Assembly (NCBI GenBank): GCA_030065915.1
Contig: JASJCQ010000022.1
Coordinates: 1 to 53,189 of the forward strand
Reading direction: 5' to 3'
Length of the DNA stretch: 53,189 nucleotides
From: Woeseiaceae bacterium
GTDB lineage: Bacteria; Pseudomonadota; Gammaproteobacteria; Steroidobacterales; Woeseiaceae
Both the position numbers and the translations under genes were made by a program. Positions 7,533 to 16,345 of the stretch are shown here, piece by piece. Each line of letters begins with the position of its first letter. The stretch's first letter is position 1. Under the pieces are notes generated by a model, which saw only the letters and a list, made by a program, of their open reading frames with translations, was not told where the DNA came from and made no database searches.

Positions 7533-9362
7533 GTGAACAAATCCGACATCATCGACCGGGTCGATCGGCAACTCGGCGACATCCTTGAACGCTGCGCTGC
7601 GATGGAATCGGCGTACTCGGACCAGATCGAGGCAGTCCATCCGAAGAATCGCGAGTCCGCACGGAACCTGGTCCACTACCTTGCTCTCCGCAGCTCCGAC
7701 ATGCATGCACTGCAGCAGAATCTGTCCACGATCGGCCTTGCCTCGCTGGACCGGGCCGAGCGCAACGTCATGGCATCGCTGCTGACGTTGAGAGACACGC
7801 TCGAGCAGCTGAGAACGGGCACCTCAGTCAACAATGAACCCGTTGAAATTCCGCTCCGAGACGCACACGCGGTCGCTCAGAAACAGGCAATCCTCGGCGA
7901 CACGCCGGACGAGCGCGTTGTCAGCATCATGGTCACGCTGCCTGCCGAGGCCGCGGTGCAGCCGGAGTTGGTCAGAGACATGCTGATCGCCGGCATGGGG
8001 GTTGCGCGAATCAACTGCGGGCGTGACGACCAGGCCACCTGGTCTGCGATGATTCAAAACACGCGCAAGGCCAGCGAGGAGACCGGCATCCCCTGCCGGG
8101 TAATCATGGACCTCGCCGGACCGAAGATTCGAACCGGGCCCTTAAAGCCCGGTCCGAAAGTCGTTCACATCCGGCCGCGCCGCGATGCGTTGGGTCGGAC
8201 AGTGTCGCCACGACGTATCCGGCTGATCCCCGACGACACGGTCTGGCAAGGCACCAAGGCCCTGGTTCTGCCGGTCCCCGGCGAGTGCATCCAGCTCGCC
8301 GGTATTGGCGACGAGATCCGATTCAGGGACACCCGGGGCCGCAAACGCACTCTGGAGGTCGTCGCGAAAGACGACAAAGGGCTCGTTGTGGAGTGCTACA
8401 AGGGCGCGTTTATAGCGACGGGCACGAAGCTTCGACTCGACCGCGAACAGGAAGGCGAGAAACTGAAGTATCGTGTAGGAGAGCTGCCGTCGACGGAACA
8501 GCCCATACTTTTGCGCCCTGGAGATACGCTGCTGCTCGACAAGGATCCCATCCCGGGACAGCCGGCCATCGAGGACGCCGACGGGGACATTGTCGAACCG
8601 GCACACATCTCCTGCCGCCAGCCCGAAGTCTTCGACCTGGTTTCGCCGGGCGAGCGAATCCTGTTGAACGACGGCAAGATCAGCGGTGTCATCGACTCGG
8701 TCGACGATACGAGTCTCGCGATGACCGTCACAAAGGCGAAGCCTACCGGCAGCCGGCTGCGGGGCGATCGGGGTATCAACTTCCCGGACAGCGACATACG
8801 AATTCCGCCCCTGACATCCACCGACGAAGAAAACCTCGAGTTCGTCGTAAAATACGCAGACGCCGTCAGCCAGTCATTCATCAAGCGGCCGCGAGATGTC
8901 ATCCAGCTGCAGGCTGCGTTGGCCGCGATGAATGCCGGCGACCTTGGCCTGATCATGAAGATCGAGACCAAGAAAGGATTCAAAAACCTGCCAAAGCTCT
9001 TGTTGACCGCGATGCGCAGCTACCCGGTCGGCGTCATGATTGCCCGTGGCGACCTCGCGGTCGAGGCCGGCTGGGAGCGCCTGGCTGAATTGCAGGAACA
9101 GATTCTCTGGCTGTGCGAAGCCGCCCGCGTGCCGGTGATCTGGGCGACGCAGGTGTTGGAGCGGACCACCAAGACCGGACAACCGTCCCGCGCAGAAATC
9201 TCGGACGCCGCGTTGTCGCAGCGCGCGGACTGCGTCATGCTGAACAAGGGACCGCACGTCCTGTCCGCAATTCGCATGCTGGACGATATCCTGCGCCGAA
9301 TGCAGGGGCATCGTTACAAGAACACCCTGCGAATGCGAAAGTTGAAATTCGCCGAAGAGTAG
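7533..9362 (+). CDS. Atypical pyruvate kinase-like protein with N-terminal extension and no C-terminal domain
   Basis: Family: pyruvate kinase, which transfers phosphate from phosphoenolpyruvate to ADP. The start GTG at 7533 has TAGGAG 6 nt upstream; the protein is 609 aa. Residues 1-128 are a helical extension absent from ordinary enzymes. The barrel follows, with RVIMDLAGPKIRTG, the catalytic LIMKIETKKG (Lys at about 476) and MIARGDLAVE. The B domain is enlarged (about 215-400). The protein ends after LDDILRRM and lacks the allosteric C domain. The usual RLNFSHG is replaced by RINCGR, and VMLSGETA by VMLNKGPH, so potassium binding and regulation must differ. A plant pyruvate-kinase-like group also lacks the C domain. 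Catalytic activity is likely but unproved. Confidence 0.85.
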   Translation: MNKSDIIDRVDRQLGDILERCAAMESAYSDQIEAVHPKNRESARNLVHYLALRSSDMHALQQNLSTIGLASLDRAERNVMASLLTLRDTLEQLRTGTSVNNEPVEIPLRDAHAVAQKQAILGDTPDERVVSIMVTLPAEAAVQPELVRDMLIAGMGVARINCGRDDQATWSAMIQNTRKASEETGIPCRVIMDLAGPKIRTGPLKPGPKVVHIRPRRDALGRTVSPRRIRLIPDDTVWQGTKALVLPVPGECIQLAGIGDEIRFRDTRGRKRTLEVVAKDDKGLVVECYKGAFIATGTKLRLDREQEGEKLKYRVGELPSTEQPILLRPGDTLLLDKDPIPGQPAIEDADGDIVEPAHISCRQPEVFDLVSPGERILLNDGKISGVIDSVDDTSLAMTVTKAKPTGSRLRGDRGINFPDSDIRIPPLTSTDEENLEFVVKYADAVSQSFIKRPRDVIQLQAALAAMNAGDLGLIMKIETKKGFKNLPKLLLTAMRSYPVGVMIARGDLAVEAGWERLAELQEQILWLCEAARVPVIWATQVLERTTKTGQPSRAEISDAALSQRADCVMLNKGPHVLSAIRMLDDILRRMQGHRYKNTLRMRKLKFAEE

Positions 9363-9554
9363 GCAGGCAAGAAGAACTCCTACCGCCCTCCGCTGCCGCC
9401 GGCACGCGGATGCATCGAGCTGCTCGTGCCGCCGGCGCGCCCACTTTTTGACATCAGATCCACAGCCTTCGCCATGCCCGTCGCATTTTGGAGACACTTG
9501 TTGGCCAAAAAATGCCGTGATAACAACGGTTATTCAATTGGGAGGAAGAGCGAT

Positions 9555-10109
9555 ATGTTTGAGCGAAACAAGAAAGAAGACCATTCAGAGTCTCAGGACT
9601 TCGGCAGCAGCGAGCCGGAAAAGACCTTTGGCGCTAACCGCAAGAGCAAACCCAGGAAGTCCGACGGTCTCGCAACGATCGGCCGATCGATCCAGATCAG
9701 CGGCGACCTGCGTGGCGATGAGGACCTGCGCATCGAGGGCGACGTCAGCGGCACGGTCGAGCTGCGCAATAACGCGCTGACAATTGGCAAGGAAGGCATG
9801 GTGCATGCCGACGTCTACGCGCGCTCCATCGCCGTCGACGGCGAGACCCGCGGTGACCTGTACGCGACCGAGCGAGTCAGCGTGCATGTCAATGCACGCG
9901 TGCAGGGCAATATCATCTCGCCGAGAGTCAGCATCGAGGAAGGTGCGCACTTCAAGGGCTCCATCGAGATGGACCAGGCGGCGGTCGAAAAGGTACTCGG
10001 CAAGCCCGCGCCTGAAAACAAAGCGAAGCCCGAGGCAGCCAAGGCCGCCGCGCAGAAATCCGCGAAAGAGAGCAGCAGCAACCTGAATCCGCCTGCAGGC
10101 ACCGCGTGA
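9555..10109 (+). CDS. Bactofilin
   Basis: A 184-residue protein with the bactofilin (DUF583/PF04519) core at about residues 38-145: a run of short beta repeats containing TIGRSIQISGDLRGDEDLRI, then EGDVSGTVE and VQGNIISPRVSIEEGAHFKG. These form a beta-helix that polymerises into cytoskeletal filaments without nucleotide. The ends are disordered: a charged N-terminus and an Ala/Lys-rich C-terminus. The start ATG at 9555 follows GGGAGGAAG at proper spacing; a longer frame from 9426 lacks such support. Bactofilins often localise wall-modifying or polar proteins, but no such partner is adjacent. Confidence 0.9.
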   Translation: MFERNKKEDHSESQDFGSSEPEKTFGANRKSKPRKSDGLATIGRSIQISGDLRGDEDLRIEGDVSGTVELRNNALTIGKEGMVHADVYARSIAVDGETRGDLYATERVSVHVNARVQGNIISPRVSIEEGAHFKGSIEMDQAAVEKVLGKPAPENKAKPEAAKAAAQKSAKESSSNLNPPAGTA

Positions 10110-10113
10110 TCCC

Positions 10114-10737
10114 GTGACCGTCTCTTTACGACGGGCGCACACCGAGGACCTGCACGACACGCCACAGGCGCTGCATGCGCCGCTGTTCCAGAACGTGCTC
10201 GATAAGCTCGAGCCTTCGGAGCGCTCTGTGCTGCTGGACCTCGGTGCTGCGTCCACGGACATGCTTGCGCTCTTTAGCGAGTCGCGCTGCTGTGTCGAGA
10301 TAGCAGACGTCGCGCATTTCGGCGGCTGCGAACTGCTGAACTCGGCCGAGCCCGGCCCGATTCTCGTGGAGATCGCCGAAACGTTGTTGCCTGAACGCGT
10401 AACACACGATCCGGTAGACATCGTGTTCTGTTGGGACCTGCCGAACTACCTGACCCTGCCGGCCCTCAAAGCGCTGATGCAGGCGATTGGGCAACGCTCA
10501 CGCGAAGGCGCCGTCGCACATGCGCTGGTCTACTACGCCGAGCGCAACATGCCGACGTTACCGGGCCGCTTTGTGCCGACCGAGGATGGCAAGCTCGAGA
10601 ATCATGCGCTGCCCGGTGAGCTGGTTACAGCGCCCCGCTATTCGCCCGAAGAACTAACCGACCACATGGGTGGTTTTGCGATCGACCGGGCGCGCTTGCT
10701 CAGCAACGGCATGCAGGAGTTCTTGTTCCGATATTGA
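10114..10737 (+). CDS. Hypothetical protein, methyltransferase-like fold
   Basis: The 207-residue product starts at a GTG 4 nt after the bactofilin stop, so the two are probably translationally coupled. LLDLGAASTDML near residue 48 and the later DIVFCWDLPNYL recall motifs I and IV of SAM-dependent methyltransferases, and the ending FLFRY is also typical of them. However, motif I lacks the standard GxGxG glycines, so cofactor binding is doubtful. The C-terminal part contains a proposed flexible segment (RYSPEELTDHM). I do not recognise a named family. The link with the bactofilin suggests a role in envelope or cell-shape functions. Confidence 0.6.
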   Translation: MTVSLRRAHTEDLHDTPQALHAPLFQNVLDKLEPSERSVLLDLGAASTDMLALFSESRCCVEIADVAHFGGCELLNSAEPGPILVEIAETLLPERVTHDPVDIVFCWDLPNYLTLPALKALMQAIGQRSREGAVAHALVYYAERNMPTLPGRFVPTEDGKLENHALPGELVTAPRYSPEELTDHMGGFAIDRARLLSNGMQEFLFRY

Positions 10738-10855
10738 CTCCGGCGCTATCACTGGGACGACGACACGAATTCTCTCGAGCGTCGAATCTCCTCAGACCGC
10801 TAACCGCCTGAAACACTCCCGTAGCGGCAGATGAAATGGGACTCGCGCTCAGCCG

Positions 10856-11626
10856 TCAGGTCATGCCCTCCGTCTGGATGTGCAGCTGGCGACCGCAGTG
10901 CTTGCAGTGGATGGCGTCCGGCTCGTGTCGGCTAAGGCCACAGTCCGGGCATTCGTAACGTACGCGACTCGGACGGAACACGGTCTGCACGAGGCGCAGG
11001 AATAGCGCCACGCCAACGATCATGATGACAACCGACAGCAGCCGACCGGTACTCCCGACGAGAATAACGTCGCCGAAGCCCGTCGTTGTCAGTGTCGTGA
11101 TTGTGAAGTAAAGCGCATCGACGTAGTTATTGATCGAATCGTTGACCTGGACCTGTAACACGTATACGGCGGCCGTGACGACAAAGATAAACACCAGCAG
11201 GTTCAGCGAGCTGAAGATCACCTCTTCGTTCTTGGCGAAGAACTTCGAGTATTCACGGAGCTCGCGGGCCAACACGTAGGACCGCAACAGCCGCAGTGAT
11301 CTCGCCAGGCGCAGGAACGCGAAGTTACCGATCAGCGCCGGCACGAACAACGAGGCAATGACGATGAAATCGATGATCGTCATCGGTTTGATCAGAAAAC
11401 GGCCGCGGTCACGATCGGCGATCAGTCTGCCGACGAAGTCGACCACGTACACCATGCCGATGAGCATATCCAGCACGATTATCCATTCGTGCAACTCCAT
11501 GAACGTCGTGACGACAAAGTAAGCGACAACCGTAATGTCGAAGGTGATGAAGGCGAATCGCGCCCTCGCCGCTCCGGGTGATCGACCGTAGTGAATCTCG
11601 CGACAGAACTTCGTCAGACTCTTCAT
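10856..11626 (-). CDS. Voltage-gated-type potassium channel with C-terminal zinc ribbon
   Basis: A 256-residue membrane protein with six predicted membrane spans. Residues 104-125 (FLRLARSLRLLRSYVLAREL) form an S4-like arginine-rich segment, and the pore loop contains the selectivity filter TTTGFGD at 180-186. The last 35 residues carry CPDC and CKHC (226/229 and 241/244), a zinc-ribbon-like module in the cytoplasm, unusual for Kv-type channels. The start ATG at 11626 has GGAG 6 nt upstream; the frame remains open to 11692. The gene converges on the bactofilin operon and diverges from the DM13 gene. Confidence 0.85.
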   Translation of the reverse strand: MKSLTKFCREIHYGRSPGAARARFAFITFDITVVAYFVVTTFMELHEWIIVLDMLIGMVYVVDFVGRLIADRDRGRFLIKPMTIIDFIVIASLFVPALIGNFAFLRLARSLRLLRSYVLARELREYSKFFAKNEEVIFSSLNLLVFIFVVTAAVYVLQVQVNDSINNYVDALYFTITTLTTTGFGDVILVGSTGRLLSVVIMIVGVALFLRLVQTVFRPSRVRYECPDCGLSRHEPDAIHCKHCGRQLHIQTEGMT

Positions 11627-11797
11627 CTGCACTCCGGTGTGTGGTGCCTGGCAAATTGTCTCGCCGGCGGCGCAGTCGACGCAAGCTCGCAAAGTACCTA
11701 TGCTGCTGAAACAGGGATTTCACGTCACGGCGAAATAAATCAGGACACCAGCCGGTCCTCTGGACGGACTACTGATTCACTCTAGCGAGATAAAACG

Positions 11798-12268
11798 ATG
11801 ATCAAGAAACTCATGCTTGTCGGGACGCACGTTGTAGCGCTGGCGATCGGCTTCGCGGCCGGCATTTACACGCTGCCGATACTCATTGCCCCGGATGCGC
11901 CGGCCGACGAGGTCGTTCAGGCGGTTGCCGAGCGATCGAGCTTTACGGGTGAGTTCCGTCGGGACCTCGCCGACAGTGATGCACTTCACTGGGGAGAAGG
12001 CACGGTCTACGTTACTGATGACACGATTGCCCTCGATGGCAAGCTCGCGCCCGGACCGGATTATCGTCTGTACCTGTCAAAGGAATTCGTCGAGACCGAA
12101 GCCGATTTCGAACGCCTGAAGTCACAGATGACAGTCGTTGGCGGCATCAAGACCTTTGATAATTTCGAGGTCTCGGTCTCGTCTGACATCGACGTGTCGG
12201 ACTACACCAGTGTCATTGTCTGGTGTGAGTCTTTCGGTGAGTTCATTACGGCCGCGAGGTACCAGTAG
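11798..12268 (+). CDS. DM13 domain protein, membrane-anchored
   Basis: This 156-residue protein has one N-terminal membrane segment or uncleaved signal (LMLVGTHVVALAIGFAAGIY), then a DM13 domain (PF10517). The domain is recognised by the pattern G-x-hydrophobic strands with PGPDYRLYLSKEF in the middle and YTSVIVWCESFGEFITAA at the end, including the conserved Cys. DM13 domains have been proposed to act in electron transfer or redox processes at the cell surface. The ATG at 11798 is preceded by GCGAGATAAAACG, a weak site. It is a single-gene unit that converges on the permease gene 6 bp away. Confidence 0.8.
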   Translation: MIKKLMLVGTHVVALAIGFAAGIYTLPILIAPDAPADEVVQAVAERSSFTGEFRRDLADSDALHWGEGTVYVTDDTIALDGKLAPGPDYRLYLSKEFVETEADFERLKSQMTVVGGIKTFDNFEVSVSSDIDVSDYTSVIVWCESFGEFITAARYQ

Positions 12269-12274
12269 CACGCG

Positions 12275-13588
12275 CTACGTCGGCGCGTCCTTATCGCGTA
12301 GCACCCAGTACACGATCAGCCCGGTCGCGAAGACGCCCAGCCCGAACAGGGCCTCGACCGGCCGGGTCATCATGACGAACCAAAGCGTCCAGCCCATCAG
12401 CGTCAGGTAGATCAGCGGCGGCAGCGGGAACAGGAAGGTCTTATAGGGACGCTGCAGTTCGGGCTGCCGCCATCGCAACACGAACACGCCGAGCACGGTG
12501 ACGAAGCTGTTGAATGCCAGCGTGAACCCGGCGAACAGCAGCACCGACTCGAAGCTCGACGTCAGGATGAAGAAGATCGCCAGCGCGGATTGAATGTAGA
12601 TCGCAGTGTTCGGGATTCCGTCCGCATTGACATGGGCAACACGGCGCAAGAGTTTGAAGTCCTGCCCCATGACCTGGATGACGCGAGGACCCGCCATCAG
12701 CATCGCGCTGACCGTGGAAATCAGCAGCATCGCCAACACGAGTCCGGTGAATTTGCCGCCCACCTCGCCAAAGGCCGCCTTCGCCGCAATGATGCCAACC
12801 TCCACCTCTCCGCGAAGTTCCGCGATCGGTGCGGCGTACAGGAAAATGAAGTTGAGCGCGACGTACAGCAGCGTGACGACCAGTGTTCCGGTCAGCAGTA
12901 TTACCGGCAACGTTCGCTGCGGGTTCTCGAGTTCGCTCGACAGGTAGGTCGCCGCGTTCCAACCGGTGTACGCGTAGCTGACGTAGATCAGCGAGATCGC
13001 GAATGCTCCGCTGGTAAACAACGCGGCGTCGCCCGTCGATGGAAAGAAGCGCACAGGCTGCGGCTCGTCGATCAGCACATAGGCCACGAGGCAGAATCCG
13101 ACGATGACGGCGACCTTCAGCACCGTGAAGATCACCTGCACGCCCCCACTGTTTCGCCGTTTTCCGGCGTGGACGACAGTCAGCATCGCAACGAGGCCTA
13201 TCGCGAGCGCGCGTTCCAGCCACACCGAGTCGGCGAGTTCAAAGATGGAGGTGGCATAGGCAGCAAACGTCATTGCAGCAAGCGCCGACGGTCCGGCAAA
13301 CCCGATCGTGATCGATGTCCAACCTGCGATAAAGCCCACCGCCGGGTGATAAATCTCGGACAGAAAGTTGTATTCGCCGCCGGATCGAGGAAACGCAGCG
13401 CCGAGCTCCGCGTAAGTCATCGCACCCGAAACCGCGATGACGCCTCCAAGCACCCACAGCATCAGGATGACGAATCCGGACTGAATATCGAGCAGCTGAA
13501 ATCCGAGGCTCGTGAACACGCCCGTCCCGACCATATTGGCGATCACGATCGCGGTGATCGTAGGGAAACGGAACTTGTCGCTCGACAT
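12275..13588 (-). CDS. APC-superfamily amino acid permease
   Basis: A 437-residue integral membrane protein with about 12 hydrophobic spans. The N-terminal IANMVGTGVFTSLGFQL is the unwound TM1 motif of amino acid-polyamine-organocation transporters, followed by GALTYAELG-like AMTYAELGAAFPRSGGEY in TM2. TM6 and TM8 segments are also recognisable. The substrate is probably an amino acid taken up by proton symport or exchange. The gene stands alone between convergent DM13 and a divergent baeRF-like gene, so context does not narrow the substrate. Confidence 0.85.
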   Translation of the reverse strand: MSSDKFRFPTITAIVIANMVGTGVFTSLGFQLLDIQSGFVILMLWVLGGVIAVSGAMTYAELGAAFPRSGGEYNFLSEIYHPAVGFIAGWTSITIGFAGPSALAAMTFAAYATSIFELADSVWLERALAIGLVAMLTVVHAGKRRNSGGVQVIFTVLKVAVIVGFCLVAYVLIDEPQPVRFFPSTGDAALFTSGAFAISLIYVSYAYTGWNAATYLSSELENPQRTLPVILLTGTLVVTLLYVALNFIFLYAAPIAELRGEVEVGIIAAKAAFGEVGGKFTGLVLAMLLISTVSAMLMAGPRVIQVMGQDFKLLRRVAHVNADGIPNTAIYIQSALAIFFILTSSFESVLLFAGFTLAFNSFVTVLGVFVLRWRQPELQRPYKTFLFPLPPLIYLTLMGWTLWFVMMTRPVEALFGLGVFATGLIVYWVLRDKDAPT

Positions 13589-13620
13589 ATTCTTCAGGCC
13601 GCTCGGGTCATCATTGAATG

Positions 13621-13640
13621 GCCCCGCATTATTGCGGGGT
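13621..13640. other. Short GC-rich hairpin upstream of the permease gene
   Basis: GCCCCGCA and TGCGGGGT pair around a TTAT loop. It lies 32 bp upstream of the permease start, in its probable leader or promoter. There is no T-run on the minus strand strong enough to call it a terminator with confidence. Confidence 0.45.
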
Positions 13641-13801
13641 CAGGAGATCAGGTCTATTCGTTTCTGCTGCGAATGCGGCCTCGCCGTTAGCGAATCGTGC
13701 AGCCTGCCGGAATCCGTTCGAGGTAAGTGTTTCCGCGACTTGTCACACCCTCAGGTCAGGGAGCATAGTGAACTCCCGATGCGTTTCGAGAGGACTTCAT
13801 C

Positions 13802-14260
13802 GTGGCACAGAAAGCAACGGCGAAAGAAAAGCTCTTCTGGGCAGTTGTCGCAGACGAAGCACGCGCGATCGTTTACGGTCATGACACCAAGAGCGGCCCC
13901 CTGAGCGAAGTATTCACCTTGGATAACGAAGTCGCACGCATGAAAGCGAGCGAGCTGACAAGCGATCGTGGCGGTCGCAGCTTCGACAGCGGCGGTGAAG
14001 GCAGACACGCGATGGGCCAGAAGAATGACCCGCACCGGCAGGCAGCAGCCCGGTTCGCCAAAACTATCGCAGTCAAAATCAGCAAGGCGAAGCACTCCGG
14101 CGCTTGCCGTGAGTTTGCGCTGGTCGCGGCACCGCGGTTTCTCGGTGAATTGAGAACGGCGCTCAACACGATGCCGAAAGTAGACCCCTACCTGGAGATC
14201 GACAAAGACATGGTGGCCGCCGACGCAGCGGCTATTCGCAGACTGCTGGACTCCGTGTAA
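13802..14260 (+). CDS. Host attachment family protein (baeRF-like)
   Basis: The 152-residue protein begins at a GTG and reads FWAVVADEARAIVYGHD near the N-terminus, then a charged loop SDRGGRSFDSGGEGRH, then FALVAAPRFLGELR. This pattern is that of the bacterial proteins called host attachment protein, now seen as relatives of archaeo-eukaryotic release factor domains (baeRF). Those proteins are thought to act at ribosomes or in stress, and the host-attachment name comes from a plant-associated study. No signal peptide is present. The gene stands alone; the family name is fairly sure, the role is not. Confidence 0.75.
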   Translation: MAQKATAKEKLFWAVVADEARAIVYGHDTKSGPLSEVFTLDNEVARMKASELTSDRGGRSFDSGGEGRHAMGQKNDPHRQAAARFAKTIAVKISKAKHSGACREFALVAAPRFLGELRTALNTMPKVDPYLEIDKDMVAADAAAIRRLLDSV

Positions 14261-14614
14261 CCCCGGTTTGTCTGTTGCTCTCGGCTAGGCGCGCCGACCG
14301 CGCTCGCTGCACGGACTGGAATTTTTTTACCATTTCGTGGAGAAAAACTTCCACTGCACGGTCTGTACACCCGGTAGTTTCGAAAAAAGCGACGTTTCCG
14401 GTGAAAAAACCTGAGCGAATCAAGCACCTGCATGTGATATCAAGAAGCTGGAGAAAACTGTTTGTCTCAGGGTTTTCCGACTGGCAAAGAACCGTGGAAC
14501 GGACCTGCGATGGCAGGTACGATACTGCCGGCTGACGAAATTCCGTCGAAAAAACCAACTTAGAGTACAGGTAGAACGGGCCTGCTGTTTGCGGCTGGCT
14601 TCAGGAGGAACACG
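14261..14614. other. Intergenic region before the peptide transporter operon
   Basis: This 354-bp stretch has no gene-like frame. It contains several A/T runs and a small inverted repeat (GTGGA ... TCCAC near 14338-14355). It probably holds the promoter of the peptide transporter operon; I could not place the -35/-10 boxes. CAGGAGG at about 14602-14608 is the ribosome-binding site of the next gene. Confidence 0.4.
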
Positions 14615-16345
14615 ATGACAATGGATGCCAAGCAAACAGTGCGCGCGAGAACGACCGGGTTTGCCCTGCTGGCGGTTGTTGCCCTAGCCGCATGCGGCAA
14701 GAGCGACGACGCTTCGCAGCAATCTGCAACAGCCGGCGCCGGCAACAGCGGTGACGACAGGGAACTGGTCATCGGCATCACTCAGTACCCGTCAACGATG
14801 AACCCGAATGTCGATTCCATGGTCGCCAAGACCTACGTCCGCGCAATGTTGATGCGAGGACTTACGCGCTTTAATCATGACTGGGAACTGGAATGCAGCC
14901 TGTGTGTTGAGCTGCCCACGCTGGAGAACGGCCTGGCCAGGATGATCGAGACGCCCGATGGAAGGCCCGGCATCGCCGCCACCTACGAGATCCAGCCAGA
15001 CGCAACCTGGGGCGACGGTACGCCGGTGACGACGAAAGACATCCAGCTGGCCTACGACGTCGGCCGCGATACGACGACCGGGGCGATCAACACGGACATG
15101 TACCGTCGCATCTACCAATTGGAGGTACATGACGACAAGCGCTTCACGATCTATACCGACCGTGTGACTTACAACTTCAATGTGCTCGGCGACTTCTACC
15201 CCTTGCCTGACCATCTCGAGCGCGAGATCTTCGAGGCAGATCCCTACGAGTATCGTCATCGCACGACCTTTAATGCCGACGTTACCAACCCGGGACTCTG
15301 GTTCGGTCCGTACATCGTCGCCGAAGCACAGCAGGGTTCGTATATCAAGATGACGCGAAACCCGCACTGGTGGGGCAAGGAACCTTACTTCGACACCATC
15401 ACGACGCGTGCCATCCAGAACACCTCTGCGATGGAGGCTAACCTGTTATCCGGCACCATCGACATGATTGCCGGAGAGATTGGCCTGCAGGTCGACCAGG
15501 CGCTCGCCTTTGAGAGCCGGCACGGCGACAAGTACAACATCATCTACAATCCCGGCCTGCAGTACGAACACATCGACGTCAATCTCGACAACCCTATCCT
15601 CAGTGACAAGCGGGTCCGCAAGGCATTGATGTTCGGTATGGATCGGGAGCAGATGAACGAGCGTATCTTCGGTGGCAAACAGCCGGTTGCCCATACGAGG
15701 GTCAGCCCGTTGGACAAGGTCGCTAGCGACAACATCACGAAGTACAGCTTTGACGAAGACAAGGCGATTGCACTGCTCGAGGAGGCCGGCTGGACAGAAA
15801 TCCGCGACGGCATCAGGCATAACGCAGACGGCGAGCCACTTCGTATCGAAATCATGACAACAGCCGGCAACAAGACGCGGGAACTGGTGCAGCAGGTACT
15901 CCAGGGAAAGTGGAAACAGATCGGCGTTGATCTGCGCATCCGCAACGAGGCGCCCCGTGTATTTTTTGGCCAGACAACGCGTGAACGCAAGTTCACCGGA
16001 CTCGCGCTGTTTGCATGGGTCGCCGCACCGGAAACTGTACCGCGGTCTATTCTGCACTCCAGCGAAATCCCAACAACCGAGAACAACTACGCCGGACAGA
16101 ATTACACCGGAATCAATATCCCGGAGCTCGACGCCGCCATTGAATCCGTCGAGTTTGGACTGAGCCTGGACGAGCGCCTGCCGCACTGGGCGACGATTCA
16201 ACAGATCTATTCCGAGGAGCTCCCGGTTCTGTCCCTGTTCTGGCGCCCCAATCCCTATATCTATCCGCTTTGGCTCCGCGGCGCGCGGCCCACCGGACAC
16301 CTCAACGCCAGCACGAACTGGATTGAATACTGGACCCGCGAGTGA
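14615..16345 (+). CDS. Peptide/oligopeptide-binding lipoprotein (SBP family 5)
   Basis: A 576-residue extracytoplasmic solute-binding protein. The signal ends with the lipobox LAAC (Cys at about 27), so it is a lipoprotein facing the periplasm. The family-5 pattern is clear: LVIGITQYPSTMNPN at the start of the mature domain, LAYDVGRD in the ligand-cleft region and KRVRKALMFGMDREQM in the middle. Members bind di- and oligopeptides, or nickel or opines. CAGGAGG 6 nt upstream marks the ATG. It is the first gene of a five-gene transporter with overlapping cistrons followed by a carboxypeptidase, which favours peptides as substrate. Confidence 0.9.
   Translation: MTMDAKQTVRARTTGFALLAVVALAACGKSDDASQQSATAGAGNSGDDRELVIGITQYPSTMNPNVDSMVAKTYVRAMLMRGLTRFNHDWELECSLCVELPTLENGLARMIETPDGRPGIAATYEIQPDATWGDGTPVTTKDIQLAYDVGRDTTTGAINTDMYRRIYQLEVHDDKRFTIYTDRVTYNFNVLGDFYPLPDHLEREIFEADPYEYRHRTTFNADVTNPGLWFGPYIVAEAQQGSYIKMTRNPHWWGKEPYFDTITTRAIQNTSAMEANLLSGTIDMIAGEIGLQVDQALAFESRHGDKYNIIYNPGLQYEHIDVNLDNPILSDKRVRKALMFGMDREQMNERIFGGKQPVAHTRVSPLDKVASDNITKYSFDEDKAIALLEEAGWTEIRDGIRHNADGEPLRIEIMTTAGNKTRELVQQVLQGKWKQIGVDLRIRNEAPRVFFGQTTRERKFTGLALFAWVAAPETVPRSILHSSEIPTTENNYAGQNYTGINIPELDAAIESVEFGLSLDERLPHWATIQQIYSEELPVLSLFWRPNPYIYPLWLRGARPTGHLNASTNWIEYWTRE

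Noticed and set aside
9363..9554. Intrinsic terminator after the pyruvate kinase gene
   Set aside because: GC-rich inverted pieces (GGCACG/CGTGCC) and a T-run exist, but stem pairing is broken and the T-run is not adjacent to it; too weak to list.
12590..13690. Long plus-strand reading frame opposite the permease gene
   Set aside because: Composition is Arg/Asp/His-rich without hydrophobic core, as in frames opposite membrane proteins; the permease is clearly the real gene.
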